DNA of 64,000 nt from assembly GCF_036924715.1 (NCBI RefSeq), contig NZ_JAZHSB010000001.1, forward strand, positions 4,207,001 to 4,271,000. The letters are read 5' to 3'. Each line of letters begins with the position of its first letter. Positions within the stretch are counted from its first letter, which is position 1. Both the position numbers and the translations under genes were made by a program. The stretch is from Bradyrhizobium sp. AZCC 1721. Lineage in GTDB: Bacteria; Pseudomonadota; Alphaproteobacteria; Rhizobiales; Xanthobacteraceae. Below, piece after piece: positions 53,388 to 61,600 of this stretch. The notes beneath the pieces are model-generated. The model searched no databases, was not told where the DNA came from, and saw nothing but the letters and a program-made list of their open reading frames with translations.

Positions 53388-53742
53388 GCGCTTTCCTCCT
53401 CGGCTTCGGGGTGCGGCAAGGCGTGAGGTCTTCGATCAATGGACCGCAGATTTCGGGCCGCCCGTCGCAACAATCCCTGAGCATGAACAGCACGACGGAC
53501 TGAAAGGCCTTCAGATCGGCGCGGTAGACAATCGAGCGGCTGAAGCGGCGCGCTGTAACCAGCCCCGCACGCGACAAGATCGCCAGATGCGACGACATGG
53601 TGTTTTGCGGCACGGCGAGCGCCTTGGCGATGTCACCGGCAGGCAATCCCTCCGGCTCGTGTTTCGCCAATAGCCGAAACACGTCGAGCCTGGTCGGTTG
53701 CGCCAGCGCCGCTAGCGCCAAAATGGCTTGTTCGGATTCCAT
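53380..53742 (-). CDS. arsR: ArsR-family arsenite-responsive repressor
   Basis: The 120-residue winged-helix protein shows ALAALAQPTRLDVFRLLAK, GLPAGDIAKALAVPQNTMSS with HLAILSRAGLVTARRFSRS as recognition region, and a C-terminal MLRDCCDGRPEICGPLI. The cysteines in CC-x6-C are likely arsenite ligands. The start at 53742 lies just beside a palindrome CGATATATCG, its probable operator. It leads the arsC-aqp-arsC operon. Confidence 0.9.
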   Translation of the reverse strand: MESEQAILALAALAQPTRLDVFRLLAKHEPEGLPAGDIAKALAVPQNTMSSHLAILSRAGLVTARRFSRSIVYRADLKAFQSVVLFMLRDCCDGRPEICGPLIEDLTPCRTPKPRRKAHV

Positions 53743-53756
53743 ATATCCAGACTTAT

Positions 53757-53766
53757 CGATATATCG
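53757..53766. promoter_or_regulatory. Palindrome CGATATATCG, candidate ArsR operator
   Basis: A perfect 10-base palindrome 15 bases before the arsR start, with ATATAT at 53741-53746 next to it. ArsR proteins bind AT-rich dyads in their own promoter. A second, imperfect dyad (TATTTC...GAAATA, 53809-53830) lies nearer the divergent arsR gene. Confidence 0.5.
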
Positions 53767-53869
53767 GGGCGTGTCAACTTTTACTGTTGCCGCTGTAGGC
53801 GTGCCCGCTATTTCGATAATTCTGGAAATACCGTTGACGAGTTGGCGATGTGCATGCCATGATGCCCGC

Positions 53870-54211
53870 ATGAAACTCGATGACGCCGCCGCCCATCTGG
53901 AAGCGCTGGGCAATCCGACCCGGCTCAAGATCTATCGTGCGCTGATCCGCGCCGGCGGCGCCGGACTTGCCGTCGGCCGCCTGCAGGAGAAACTGAAAAT
54001 CGCGCCCTCGACCCTCTCCCACCACATCAAGGCGCTGGTGGTGGTCGGCCTCGTCACCCAGGTGCGCGATGCGACCACGCTGATCTGCCACGCCAACTAC
54101 GAGGTGATGCGGGAACTGGTGGGTTTCTTGGTCGCCGAATGCTGCACGGAAAGCGCCGAAACCGCCGATGCCAAGATCAAAGCCGAGACCAATGCCAAGA
54201 CCGCGGCTTAG
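53870..54211 (+). CDS. Second ArsR-family regulator
   Basis: The 113-residue protein has a winged helix: AHLEALGNPTRLKIYRALIR, GLAVGRLQEKLKIAPSTLSH and HIKALVVVGLVTQVRDATT. A Cys pair in VAECCTESAETA near the C-terminus could bind arsenite, in a place different from the first ArsR. It is divergent from the other arsR and is followed 57 bases later by the flavoprotein gene with a good ribosome site, so it probably controls the right-hand arm. Confidence 0.85.
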   Translation: MKLDDAAAHLEALGNPTRLKIYRALIRAGGAGLAVGRLQEKLKIAPSTLSHHIKALVVVGLVTQVRDATTLICHANYEVMRELVGFLVAECCTESAETADAKIKAETNAKTAA

Positions 54212-54268
54212 CGCGTTGCGCTTTTTCGAACTGTATTTTCGATATTTCTAGTTTTATAGGAGAATGCC

Positions 54269-55639
54269 ATGAGTGGAACCAGGACTGTCGCGATCATCGG
54301 AGCCGGGCCGGTCGGCCTTGCCGCCGCCGCCCATGTGCTGGAGCGCGGGCTGCAGCCGATCGTGCTGGAAGCCGGCGACAAGGTCGGCCACGCCATGCGG
54401 CTATGGGGCCACGTCCAACTGTTCTCACCCTGGGAATACAATGTCGACAAGGCGGCGGCGCGGCTGCTGGCGGCAACCGGATGGAATTCTCCCGAACCGG
54501 ATCAGTATCCGACCGGCATGGAGATGGTGGAGCGCTATCTCGAACCGCTCGCGACCCACTCGGCGCTCGGGCCCCACATCCGCACATCGAGCCGCGTCAC
54601 CGCGATCAGCCGGGCCGGCTTCGACAGGATGAAATCGAAAGGCAGAGAAAAGGCGCCGTTCGAAATTCGCTACCAGAACGGACAAGGTCCGAAAGTCGTC
54701 AAGGCCGACGCGATCATCGACGCTTCCGGCACCTGGCATTCGCCGAACCCTGCAGGCGCCAACGGCCTTTCCGCCATTGGCGAGGCTGATACCGCCGACA
54801 AGATCGCCTATGGGATGCCCGACGTCCTCGGCAAGGAACGCGCGCGCTATGCCGGCAAGACCGTCGCGGTGCTGGGCGCGGGACATTCGGCGATCGGTAC
54901 GCTGATCGATCTGGCGAAGCTTGCGGACCAGGTGCCGGGCACCCGGCCGATCTGGCTACTGCGCGGCAGCGATCCGGCAAAGGCTTTCGGCGGCGGCGCG
55001 AACGACAAACTGTTGGCTCGCGGTGAATTGGGCGCGGCCTTTGCCGCGTTGGTGACGGCAGGCAGCATCAAGGTCGAAAGCGAATTTCGCGTTTCGCATC
55101 TCGTAGCCGACGGCCCTCGCCTCGTCGTCGGCGCCCTGTCCGGCTGCCGCGCCCGGCAGGCCGTGGTCGATGAACTGATCGTCGCGACGGGTTTCCGCCC
55201 CGATCTCGACTTCGTGCGCGAGTTGCGCATCCGGCTCGATCCTGCGATCGAATGTCCGGTCGCGCTGGCGCCACTGATCGATCCGAACGAGCATAGCTGC
55301 GGCACGGTGCGTCCGCACGGCGCCCGCGAGCTGGCGCAGGACGAGCCCGGCTTCTATTTCGCCGGCATGAAAGCTTACGGCCGCGCACCGACCTTCCTGA
55401 TGCTCGCCGGGTACGAACAGGTGCGCTCGATAGCGGCCGACATCGCCGGCGACCGAGCTGCCGCAGAGCGAGTCGAACTGGTGCTGCCCGAGACCGGCGT
55501 CTGCAGCCGCTCGCTCGCGCCAGATACCGGCAATTGCTGTGGCGGCCCCGCAATATCGGATGTTGACGCATGTTGCGTCGCGGATGAAAAAGCAAAGCAA
55601 CAAGGCAAATCGGGATGTGGTTGCGCGTCCTCGACATGA
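54269..55639 (+). CDS. FAD-dependent oxidoreductase with cysteine-rich tail (ArsO-like)
   Basis: The 456-residue flavoprotein resembles flavin monooxygenases found in arsenic operons. The FAD site is VAIIGAGPVGLAAAAHVLE, the NADPH site AVLGAGHSAIGTLID, and VDELIVATGFRPDLDF is a typical ATG motif. The last 49 residues hold seven cysteines (412, 423, 424, 435, 436, 450, 452) in CC, CC and CxC patterns, unlike ordinary members, and could bind As(III) or another thiophilic metal. GGAG before ATG 54269 supports the start. Reaction and substrate are not established. Confidence 0.82.
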   Translation: MSGTRTVAIIGAGPVGLAAAAHVLERGLQPIVLEAGDKVGHAMRLWGHVQLFSPWEYNVDKAAARLLAATGWNSPEPDQYPTGMEMVERYLEPLATHSALGPHIRTSSRVTAISRAGFDRMKSKGREKAPFEIRYQNGQGPKVVKADAIIDASGTWHSPNPAGANGLSAIGEADTADKIAYGMPDVLGKERARYAGKTVAVLGAGHSAIGTLIDLAKLADQVPGTRPIWLLRGSDPAKAFGGGANDKLLARGELGAAFAALVTAGSIKVESEFRVSHLVADGPRLVVGALSGCRARQAVVDELIVATGFRPDLDFVRELRIRLDPAIECPVALAPLIDPNEHSCGTVRPHGARELAQDEPGFYFAGMKAYGRAPTFLMLAGYEQVRSIAADIAGDRAAAERVELVLPETGVCSRSLAPDTGNCCGGPAISDVDACCVADEKAKQQGKSGCGCASST

Positions 55640-55642
55640 GGA

Positions 55643-56851
55643 GTGAATAGAATTTCGCTGGAAGGCCGATCCGTCATCGTTGCGATGTGTGTAGGGCAGC
55701 TCGGCAGCCTGCTCCCGCACGTCGTCGTACCTTCCATCCTTGCCGCATTCTTGATTCCCGAATGGCACTTGAGCGGCGCGCAGGCAGGCCTGCTGGCAGG
55801 CTCGGGCGCCGCCGGCTATATGCTGACCGTGCCGGTGCTGGCGACGCTGACCGACCGCATCGACGCGCGCAAAATTCTGATCGCCGGCTCGGCGGTGAGC
55901 GCACTCGGCACGCTGCTGTTCGGCGCCTTTGCCACCGGCCTGTGGTCGGGCGCCCTCTTCAACGCGATCGCCGGCATCGGCTTCGCCGGCGCTTACATGC
56001 CCGGCCTCAAGGCGCTGACGGACCGTCTCGCGTCCGGCGACTCATCCCGCGCCATCACGCTCTATACGTCGAGCTTCTCGTTCGGCGTCGGCCTGTCATT
56101 CCTGGTTTCGCAGCTCGTCGCAGAAGCCTGGGGTTGGCGGAGTGCCTTTTTTGTCACCGCTACCGGGCCGCTGATGATGCTCACCGTCTGCTTTCTGCTG
56201 CGGCCTATCGAACCGAAACCGACATCGGGCCGGCTTCTGGATTTCGCCCCGGTGTTTCAGAATCGCAAAGCCATGGGCTTCGTGCTCGGCTACGGCGCGC
56301 ATTGCTTCGAACTCTACGGCATCCGGACGTGGATCGTTGCGTTCTGGACGTTTGTCGCCGCGAGGCATTCGGATGCATCGATCCTGACGCCGGTGGTGGT
56401 GAGCGTGGCGTTCTCCCTGCTCGCCATGCCCGCGAGCATTTTGGGCAATGAATTCGCGCTCCGGTTCGGCCGCCACCGGGCCATCACGGCGGTCATGCTC
56501 GCTTCCGCTGCCGTGGCGCTTCTGATCGGCGTGCTCGCCGACAAGTCACCCTGGCTGCTGCTGCCCCTGATGCTGGTCTATGCCATCACGGTCCCAGCGG
56601 ATTCCGGCGCGTTGACCTCGGGCATGTCGATGGCAGCAGACCCGAGCCATCGCGGCGCGACCATGGCGATGCATTCCACCGTCGGCTTCAGCCTGTCCGC
56701 CCTCGGCGCCTGGGCGGTGGGCGTCGCGCTGGATGCGACCGGCGGGCCGCAAAATGCATCGGCCTGGATGGCGGCGTTCGCGGTGCTGGCAGCGGGCACC
56801 CTGCTCGGGCCGCTGGCGCTGCTGTGGTCTAGAAGAGAAACGGTCCAGTGA
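55643..56851 (+). CDS. MFS transporter of the arsenic locus (first)
   Basis: The 402-residue protein has 12 membrane segments and general MFS features (VLATLTDRIDARKILIAGSA as motif A region). It begins at a GTG 3 bases after the flavoprotein stop with GAGG upstream and overlaps the next MFS gene by 4 bases, so the three genes form one unit. It could export the flavoprotein's product. No close functional family is recognised, and a non-arsenic role remains possible. Confidence 0.82.
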   Translation: MNRISLEGRSVIVAMCVGQLGSLLPHVVVPSILAAFLIPEWHLSGAQAGLLAGSGAAGYMLTVPVLATLTDRIDARKILIAGSAVSALGTLLFGAFATGLWSGALFNAIAGIGFAGAYMPGLKALTDRLASGDSSRAITLYTSSFSFGVGLSFLVSQLVAEAWGWRSAFFVTATGPLMMLTVCFLLRPIEPKPTSGRLLDFAPVFQNRKAMGFVLGYGAHCFELYGIRTWIVAFWTFVAARHSDASILTPVVVSVAFSLLAMPASILGNEFALRFGRHRAITAVMLASAAVALLIGVLADKSPWLLLPLMLVYAITVPADSGALTSGMSMAADPSHRGATMAMHSTVGFSLSALGAWAVGVALDATGGPQNASAWMAAFAVLAAGTLLGPLALLWSRRETVQ

Positions 56852-58011
56852 ACCAGCTTCCCATCATTCTCGCCCTCGGCACGACACAGACCCTGGCCTG
56901 GGCTTCGAGCTACTACCTGCCGGCGATCCTCGCTGACCCAATCGCGCGCGATCTCGGCATATCCTCGACCTGGATATTTACCGCTTTCTCCGCCTCGCTG
57001 GTGATTTCGGCCCTGATAGGCCCGCGTGTCGGACGGCAGATCGACCTGGTCGGCGGTCGCTCCGTGCTGTCGCTATCCAATCTGGTGCTGGGGGCCGGGC
57101 TGGCGCTGCTCGGCTTCACATCATCCATCCCCATGCTCGTCATCGCCTGGCTGCTGCTCGGCGTCGGCATGGGCGCCGGCCTCTATGACGCCGCCTTCGC
57201 CGCGCTCGGCCGCATCTACGGCGACGCCGCACGGCGCTCAATCACTGGCATCACGCTGCTCGCCGGCTTTGCCTCGACCGTGGGATGGCCGCTCTCCGCA
57301 TGGGGGCTGGAGACCATCGGCTGGCGCAACACCTGCTTTGCCTGGGCGGCAGCGCACATCCTGATCGGCCTGCCGCTCAACCTCCTGATGCTGCCGGCTG
57401 TAAAGGGCGCGAAGGCGGCGGTGGCGGCAGCCGTCAAGCCGCATATCCCGATCGATCGCACCATGATCGTGCTCGCCTTCGTGTTCGCCGCGGCCTGGAC
57501 CGTCACCGGCGCGATGGCGGCACATCTGCCGCGCATCATGGAAGCGGCCGGCGCGACCACGGCGCAGGCGGTGTTCGCCGGCGCGCTGATCGGCCCGGCG
57601 CAGGTGGCCGCGCGGATCTTCGAGGCGGGCTTTCTCAGCCGCTACCATCCGCTGGTCTCGACCAGGCTTGCCTGCATCACCCACCCGATCGGCGCCGCCA
57701 TCCTCGGCCTGGCCGGCGGCGGCGCGGCCAGCGTGTTCGCGCTGTTCCACGGCTCCGGCAATGGCATCCTGACCATTGCGCGCGGCACGCTGCCGCTCGC
57801 GATTTTCGGCCCGGAGAATTACGGCTATCGCCTCGGCATCATCGGCGCACCGGCACGGATGGCGCAGGCCGCGGCCCCGCTGCTGTTCGGCCTATTGATC
57901 GAAGCCATGGGCGCGCGGGTGCTGATCGTATCCTCGGCACTCAGCATCTCGGCACTGCTGGCGCTGTTTCTGCTGCGAAAGGGATCGCCGAAGCTGCCAG
58001 TTGAGACGTGA
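56848..58011 (+). CDS. MFS transporter of the arsenic locus (second, ArsK-like?)
   Basis: The 387-residue MFS protein opens LPIILALGTTQTLAWASSYY and has 12 membrane segments. Rhizobial arsenic operons can contain the MFS exporter ArsK for arsenite and antimonite; the N-terminus and context would fit, but identity cannot be proven by eye. It starts at a GTG overlapping the previous gene (GTGA). Two consecutive, dissimilar MFS genes might act on different species or form a pair. Confidence 0.8.
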   Translation: MNQLPIILALGTTQTLAWASSYYLPAILADPIARDLGISSTWIFTAFSASLVISALIGPRVGRQIDLVGGRSVLSLSNLVLGAGLALLGFTSSIPMLVIAWLLLGVGMGAGLYDAAFAALGRIYGDAARRSITGITLLAGFASTVGWPLSAWGLETIGWRNTCFAWAAAHILIGLPLNLLMLPAVKGAKAAVAAAVKPHIPIDRTMIVLAFVFAAAWTVTGAMAAHLPRIMEAAGATTAQAVFAGALIGPAQVAARIFEAGFLSRYHPLVSTRLACITHPIGAAILGLAGGGAASVFALFHGSGNGILTIARGTLPLAIFGPENYGYRLGIIGAPARMAQAAAPLLFGLLIEAMGARVLIVSSALSISALLALFLLRKGSPKLPVET

Positions 58012-58013
58012 GC

Positions 58014-58892
58014 CTACGGCTTCCTGATCTCCGACGTCGCGATCCATATCCCCGCAAACACGGCGATCAGCCCGACAATGAGGTTGAGCGTGATCGGCTC
58101 GCCGACGAGCTGGGTGGCAAGCAGGCCGGCGGCAACCGGGTTGACCGTCATGGTGTTGGCTACGCGCGTCGGCGACGCCTGCTCCAGCGCCAGCACCCAC
58201 AGAATGAAGGCGAGCGCCCCGCCGGCGACGCCGAGATAAAGCCCCGCGATCCATTGCGGCGTTCCGAACTGACCGAGCGATGCGACGCTGCCGGTCAACG
58301 ATCCGACCAGGATCAGGGCCGCCGCGCCGGTGCCCATGCCCACGGTGAGGAAACCGAGCGCGCTGGACCGCTGGATGAACGGCCGGGACCAGACATTGTA
58401 GAACGCCATGCACAGCACCGCGCCAGTCATGATCAACTCGCCGCGCCACGCGCCCGCCGGCGCGGCCGACAATCCCGTTGCGAGTGCGGCGGCGACACCC
58501 AGCACCGCGATGCAGACCCCGATCGACTTCCGTTTCGTCAGCGGCTCGATGCCGAGCAGAGCACCGACCACCATGGTGTGCAGCGGCAACGTCGCCAGCG
58601 CGAGCGAGGCGCGCGCCGCGGTCGTGAACGTCATGGCAATATTGTAGAGAACGAAAAACACGCCGAAGAAGCAGAAGCCGAGGGCGGCGACGGCCGGCCA
58701 GTCCGCGCGCTTCGGCCATCGCACCTTCATGAGCAGCGCCGCCGGCAGCACGCAGCAGAAGCCGATCCCCCATCGCAGGATCGCAAGTGTGATCGGATCG
58801 GTGTTGCCGGCGAGATAGCGCGTGATCGCCGCGGCGCTGCCGCCGAGGCTGCTCGAGACCAGCGCGATTGCGACCCCGATCCATTCACCCAA
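58014..58892 (-). CDS. EamA-family (DMT) transporter
   Basis: The 292-residue protein has ten predicted membrane segments in two EamA repeats: AITRYLAGNTDPITLAILRWG opens the first and FYNVWSRPFIQRSSALGFLT lies near the second, with ALEQASPTRVANTMTVNPV in the last part. It probably exports an amino acid or metabolite. The start seems to be a TTG at 58892 because no ATG fits. It converges with the second MFS gene at a 2-base distance. Confidence 0.85.
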   Translation of the reverse strand: MGEWIGVAIALVSSSLGGSAAAITRYLAGNTDPITLAILRWGIGFCCVLPAALLMKVRWPKRADWPAVAALGFCFFGVFFVLYNIAMTFTTAARASLALATLPLHTMVVGALLGIEPLTKRKSIGVCIAVLGVAAALATGLSAAPAGAWRGELIMTGAVLCMAFYNVWSRPFIQRSSALGFLTVGMGTGAAALILVGSLTGSVASLGQFGTPQWIAGLYLGVAGGALAFILWVLALEQASPTRVANTMTVNPVAAGLLATQLVGEPITLNLIVGLIAVFAGIWIATSEIRKP

Positions 58893-59157
58893 CGCCGCCC
58901 CCTGTCGCCCGCGTCTCTCGCGCGATCATATGGTGCGGAAAATCGCGCACGCGAGGCTCGATGGCATCCGGATCGATCTTTCTGTCTTGGGCCGCGCGAT
59001 CTGCACGCAAATGGCGGCAAATGTCAGCAGCAAATACCGATCTCTCGTCTTGCGGGCGAGCCATGACGGGCTTAGCCTGCTTGCGGGGGAAATCGCAGCC
59101 TCCCCGTCAAATGGCGATTCCATTCAAGCGCTGCTCGCTTTTGCGTGGAGCGGGCAC

Positions 59158-59802
59158 ATGGATGGAGCGACACTCGAACTGCCGCTGTTTCTTCTTGCGA
59201 CCTTCGCCGGCGCGGTTGTCTCCGGTCTCTCCGGCTTCGCCTTCGGCCTCGTCGTCTCGGCGATCTGGCTCTACATCCTCACGCCGCTGCAAACGGCGAC
59301 GCTGATCATTGCGTTCGGGCTGCTCGTGCAGGGCTATTCGGTCTGGAAGCTGCGCGGCGCGCTTGATTGGCGAAGGCTCTGGCCGTTCGTGGCCGGCGCC
59401 GCACTCGGCGTTCCGGTAGGCGTCGGCGTCCTGACCTGGGCGAACCCTGCCCATGTGCGCGCGGGCGTCGGCGCGTTCCTCGTGCTCTACAGCCTCTACG
59501 CGCTGCTGCGACCGGCCATCCCTGCGGTGAACGCGGGCGGCGCCGCGGCCGACGCCGCCGTCGGTTTCCTCAACGGCGTGTTTCAGCCGGTGGCCGTTGC
59601 GATCTTCGCCATGAGCGCCCTGTGGATCGGAGCCAGGGGCGCGATCACGCCTGACACGATCAAACTGTTTCTGATCGGACTGCCAGCCTTGTTCGCCGGC
59701 ACCTGGGCCGGGCTCAAGCTGTACGGCCGGCTGGATGAGGCGGCGTTCCGGAAGGTGGTGCTGGTATTGCTGCTGGTCTCGGGTGCGGTGCTGATCATCT
59801 GA
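59158..59802 (+). CDS. TauE/SafE (TSUP) permease with apparent internal deletion
   Basis: The 214-residue product is a TSUP family anion exporter: AGAVVSGLSGFAFGLVVSAI, DWRRLWPFVAGAALGVPVGV and LFAGTWAGLKLYGRLDEAAF are characteristic. At residues 137-146 the text runs GFLNGVFQPVAVA. Family members normally have about 30-35 residues here (a GGLTGLxG membrane segment and a WCxLRGWxKDxQRAV loop) between GFLNGV and FQP. The usual length is near 245-250. The deletion is in frame but removes half of the conserved core, so activity is doubtful. The ATG at 59158 is the natural start. Confidence 0.75.
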   Translation: MDGATLELPLFLLATFAGAVVSGLSGFAFGLVVSAIWLYILTPLQTATLIIAFGLLVQGYSVWKLRGALDWRRLWPFVAGAALGVPVGVGVLTWANPAHVRAGVGAFLVLYSLYALLRPAIPAVNAGGAAADAAVGFLNGVFQPVAVAIFAMSALWIGARGAITPDTIKLFLIGLPALFAGTWAGLKLYGRLDEAAFRKVVLVLLLVSGAVLII

Positions 59803-59916
59803 TAGCAGCGGGAAGCGAAAAACGGCTCGATCGCGTCCGGTCAATTGAGCGTGAGTCTGCCGATGTCAGCGCGCGACCGCGTTGACACTCCGCGTCAGTG
59901 TGGCTGAATGCGGCCA

Positions 59917-59969
59917 TGGGGGTAGTTGCGATCCCCCCACGAGGCGACATGCCCAAGTATCGCGTCCCG
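59917..59969 (+). promoter_or_regulatory. Shared leader with hairpin, copy upstream of the DUF1259 gene
   Basis: TGGGGG (59917-59922) pairs with CCCCCA (59934-59939), followed by GAGG and an ATG at 59949. From GTTGCGATC onward the sequence is nearly identical to 63108-63152 upstream of the ChrB-like gene. The stem differs between copies by a compensatory pair change. Confidence 0.6.
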
Positions 59970-60110
59970 GTTTTCCGGAGGCGCATACGCATGCCCAAAA
60001 TATTCTCTCATCCATACCCCGACACTCGGCCGCGCTGCATCACGCCTTGCGGGATGCCGCGCGCTATCCGGTCGATGTTTGGGGCTCGCGCAAGAAGGAG
60101 AACGCCATGA
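59949..60110 (+). CDS. Possible 53-residue leader ORF coupled to the DUF1259 gene
   Basis: An ATG preceded by GAGG opens a frame MPKYRVPVFRRRIRMPKIF that ends in TGA overlapping the ATG of the next gene (ATGA). The first seven residues, MPKYRVP, are identical to those encoded in the second leader copy. The remaining residues look non-conserved and Arg-rich. It could be a leader peptide or chance reading frame within a repeated leader. Confidence 0.35.
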   Translation: MPKYRVPVFRRRIRMPKIFSHPYPDTRPRCITPCGMPRAIRSMFGARARRRTP

Positions 60111-60997
60111 AACACAGGCTCACATTACTCGCGCTCGGCGCCGCACTGCTGCTGTCGCATGCTGCCCGCGCCGATGCTATCGACTGGAAGAAGGTGGATG
60201 CCGCCCTCGGCAAGGCTGCCACAGTGAGCGGTGAAGTGCATCGTTACGCGCTGCCGCGATCAGATCTGCACGTCACGCTGGACGGCGTCGCGATCAAGCC
60301 AGCATTGGCGCTCGGAGGCTGGGTCGCCTTCGCTCCCATGCACGGAGAGGCCATGCTGATGGGCGATCTGGTGTTGCTCGAGACCGAGATTACCCCGGTC
60401 ATGACGAGGCTGCTGGACAGCGGATTGGATATCACTGCCATCCACAATCACGTTCTCCGCGCCTCTCCCGCGACCTTCTACATGCATGTGGCCGGGCACG
60501 GCGATCCCGAGAAAATGGCAACCGCGATCCGTACAGCGCTTTCATCGGCAAGCAAGACGCCGTTCGATCCACCGGCCACCACCTCCACCGCTGCGCCTGC
60601 GGTTGATCTCGACACGGCAAAGCTCGACGAGGCGATGGGCGCCAAGGGCACGGCGACTGGCGGTGTCTACCAGTACGGCATTCCGAGGCGTGATCCGGCC
60701 AAGGAAGGCGGAATGCAGGTCAACACGCCGCTCGGCGGCGCCAACGCCATCAACTTTCAGCCGACCGGTGGCGGCAAGGCCGCCATAACAGGCGACTTCC
60801 TCGTAACCGGCAACGAGGTCAATCCGCTGATCCGGGCGCTGCGTGCCGGCGATATCGAGGTCACCGCGATCCATAGCCACATGCTCGCAGAAGAGCCGCG
60901 GATGTTCTTCATTCATTTCTGGGCCAACGACGACGCCCTGAAGCTGGCACGCAACGTCCGCGCCGCGCTCGACAAGACAGCCGTCGCGCAGCACTGA
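60107..60997 (+). CDS. Exported protein with two DUF1259 (LppY/LpqO) domains
   Basis: The 296-residue product has a signal peptide (LTLLALGAALLLSHAARA) and two copies of the DUF1259 fold. The first runs from WKKVDAALGKAATVSGEVHR to ITAIHNHVLRASPATFYMHV (in parts), the second from KLDEAMGAKGTATGGVYQYG to VTAIHSHMLAEEPRMFFIHF. Each ends in a conserved AIHxHxL and MHxxG-type His motif, which could bind metal. Function is unknown. AAGGAG at about 60094-60099 supports the ATG at 60107. Confidence 0.85.
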   Translation: MKHRLTLLALGAALLLSHAARADAIDWKKVDAALGKAATVSGEVHRYALPRSDLHVTLDGVAIKPALALGGWVAFAPMHGEAMLMGDLVLLETEITPVMTRLLDSGLDITAIHNHVLRASPATFYMHVAGHGDPEKMATAIRTALSSASKTPFDPPATTSTAAPAVDLDTAKLDEAMGAKGTATGGVYQYGIPRRDPAKEGGMQVNTPLGGANAINFQPTGGGKAAITGDFLVTGNEVNPLIRALRAGDIEVTAIHSHMLAEEPRMFFIHFWANDDALKLARNVRAALDKTAVAQH

Positions 60998-61293
60998 TCG
61001 CGCAGACGTCAAAGTCTTGTTCGGCGGCTTGATGCGGCGGGACGCGAATAAGGGCGGCGCCGCGGTCGGCGCCGGCAGGCGGCATTCGCGACCAATCTGG
61101 CTACGGATTAGAGGTGCACCCCGACCAGATCCGCGAATTATCGCTTCAATCCGTTCCTAAATTTCAATCAATTGCGTCGAACCAGCATAGCTTACCGTCA
61201 AGAAGTTTTTGTCATGAGAAGCTAACCGGAACCCCGGTTTCCGGTGGTTTCGAGGCTCCGGCAGGTTGGAGCCTGCAGGCTCTGGAAGTGGCT

Positions 61294-61548
61294 ATGAAGG
61301 AAGCGATCCGCTTACGTGAATTGGAAGCCGAGTGCCGTCAACGCGCGCTGAGCGAACCCGACAAGAAATGGTATTGGTTGGCGCAAGCCGCCAAATACCA
61401 GGTGCAGGCAAGCCAGCAACTCGCCTTTGACTCGGAAGAGAGCAACACCCCCCACACGCCGGAGATCAAGCTGGCGCAATGGTCGCATGTGCGAGACGAG
61501 CGGCGCGTGATGGACCCCCTCCCCGACGGACGGCGATCGCCCTGGTAG
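61294..61548 (+). CDS. Small conserved hypothetical protein
   Basis: The 84-residue product begins MKEAIRLRELEAECRQRALS and continues DKKWYWLAQAAKYQVQASQQ, a helical pattern seen in many unnamed Bradyrhizobium proteins. The C-terminus is polar and Pro-rich. The ATG at 61294 is where the conserved helix starts; the open frame upstream (from 61114) is not conserved-looking. No function is known. The 296 bases between it and the DUF1259 gene hold nothing recognisable. Confidence 0.6.
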   Translation: MKEAIRLRELEAECRQRALSEPDKKWYWLAQAAKYQVQASQQLAFDSEESNTPHTPEIKLAQWSHVRDERRVMDPLPDGRRSPW

Positions 61549-61600
61549 TCCCGCGAACCGCGTTGACGCGCCGGTCTCCAATCGCGCGAGAACGTGCTAG

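Noticed and set aside
58008..59066. 352-residue frame opposite the EamA gene
   Set aside because: Antisense to a clear transporter and extremely Arg/Asp-rich.
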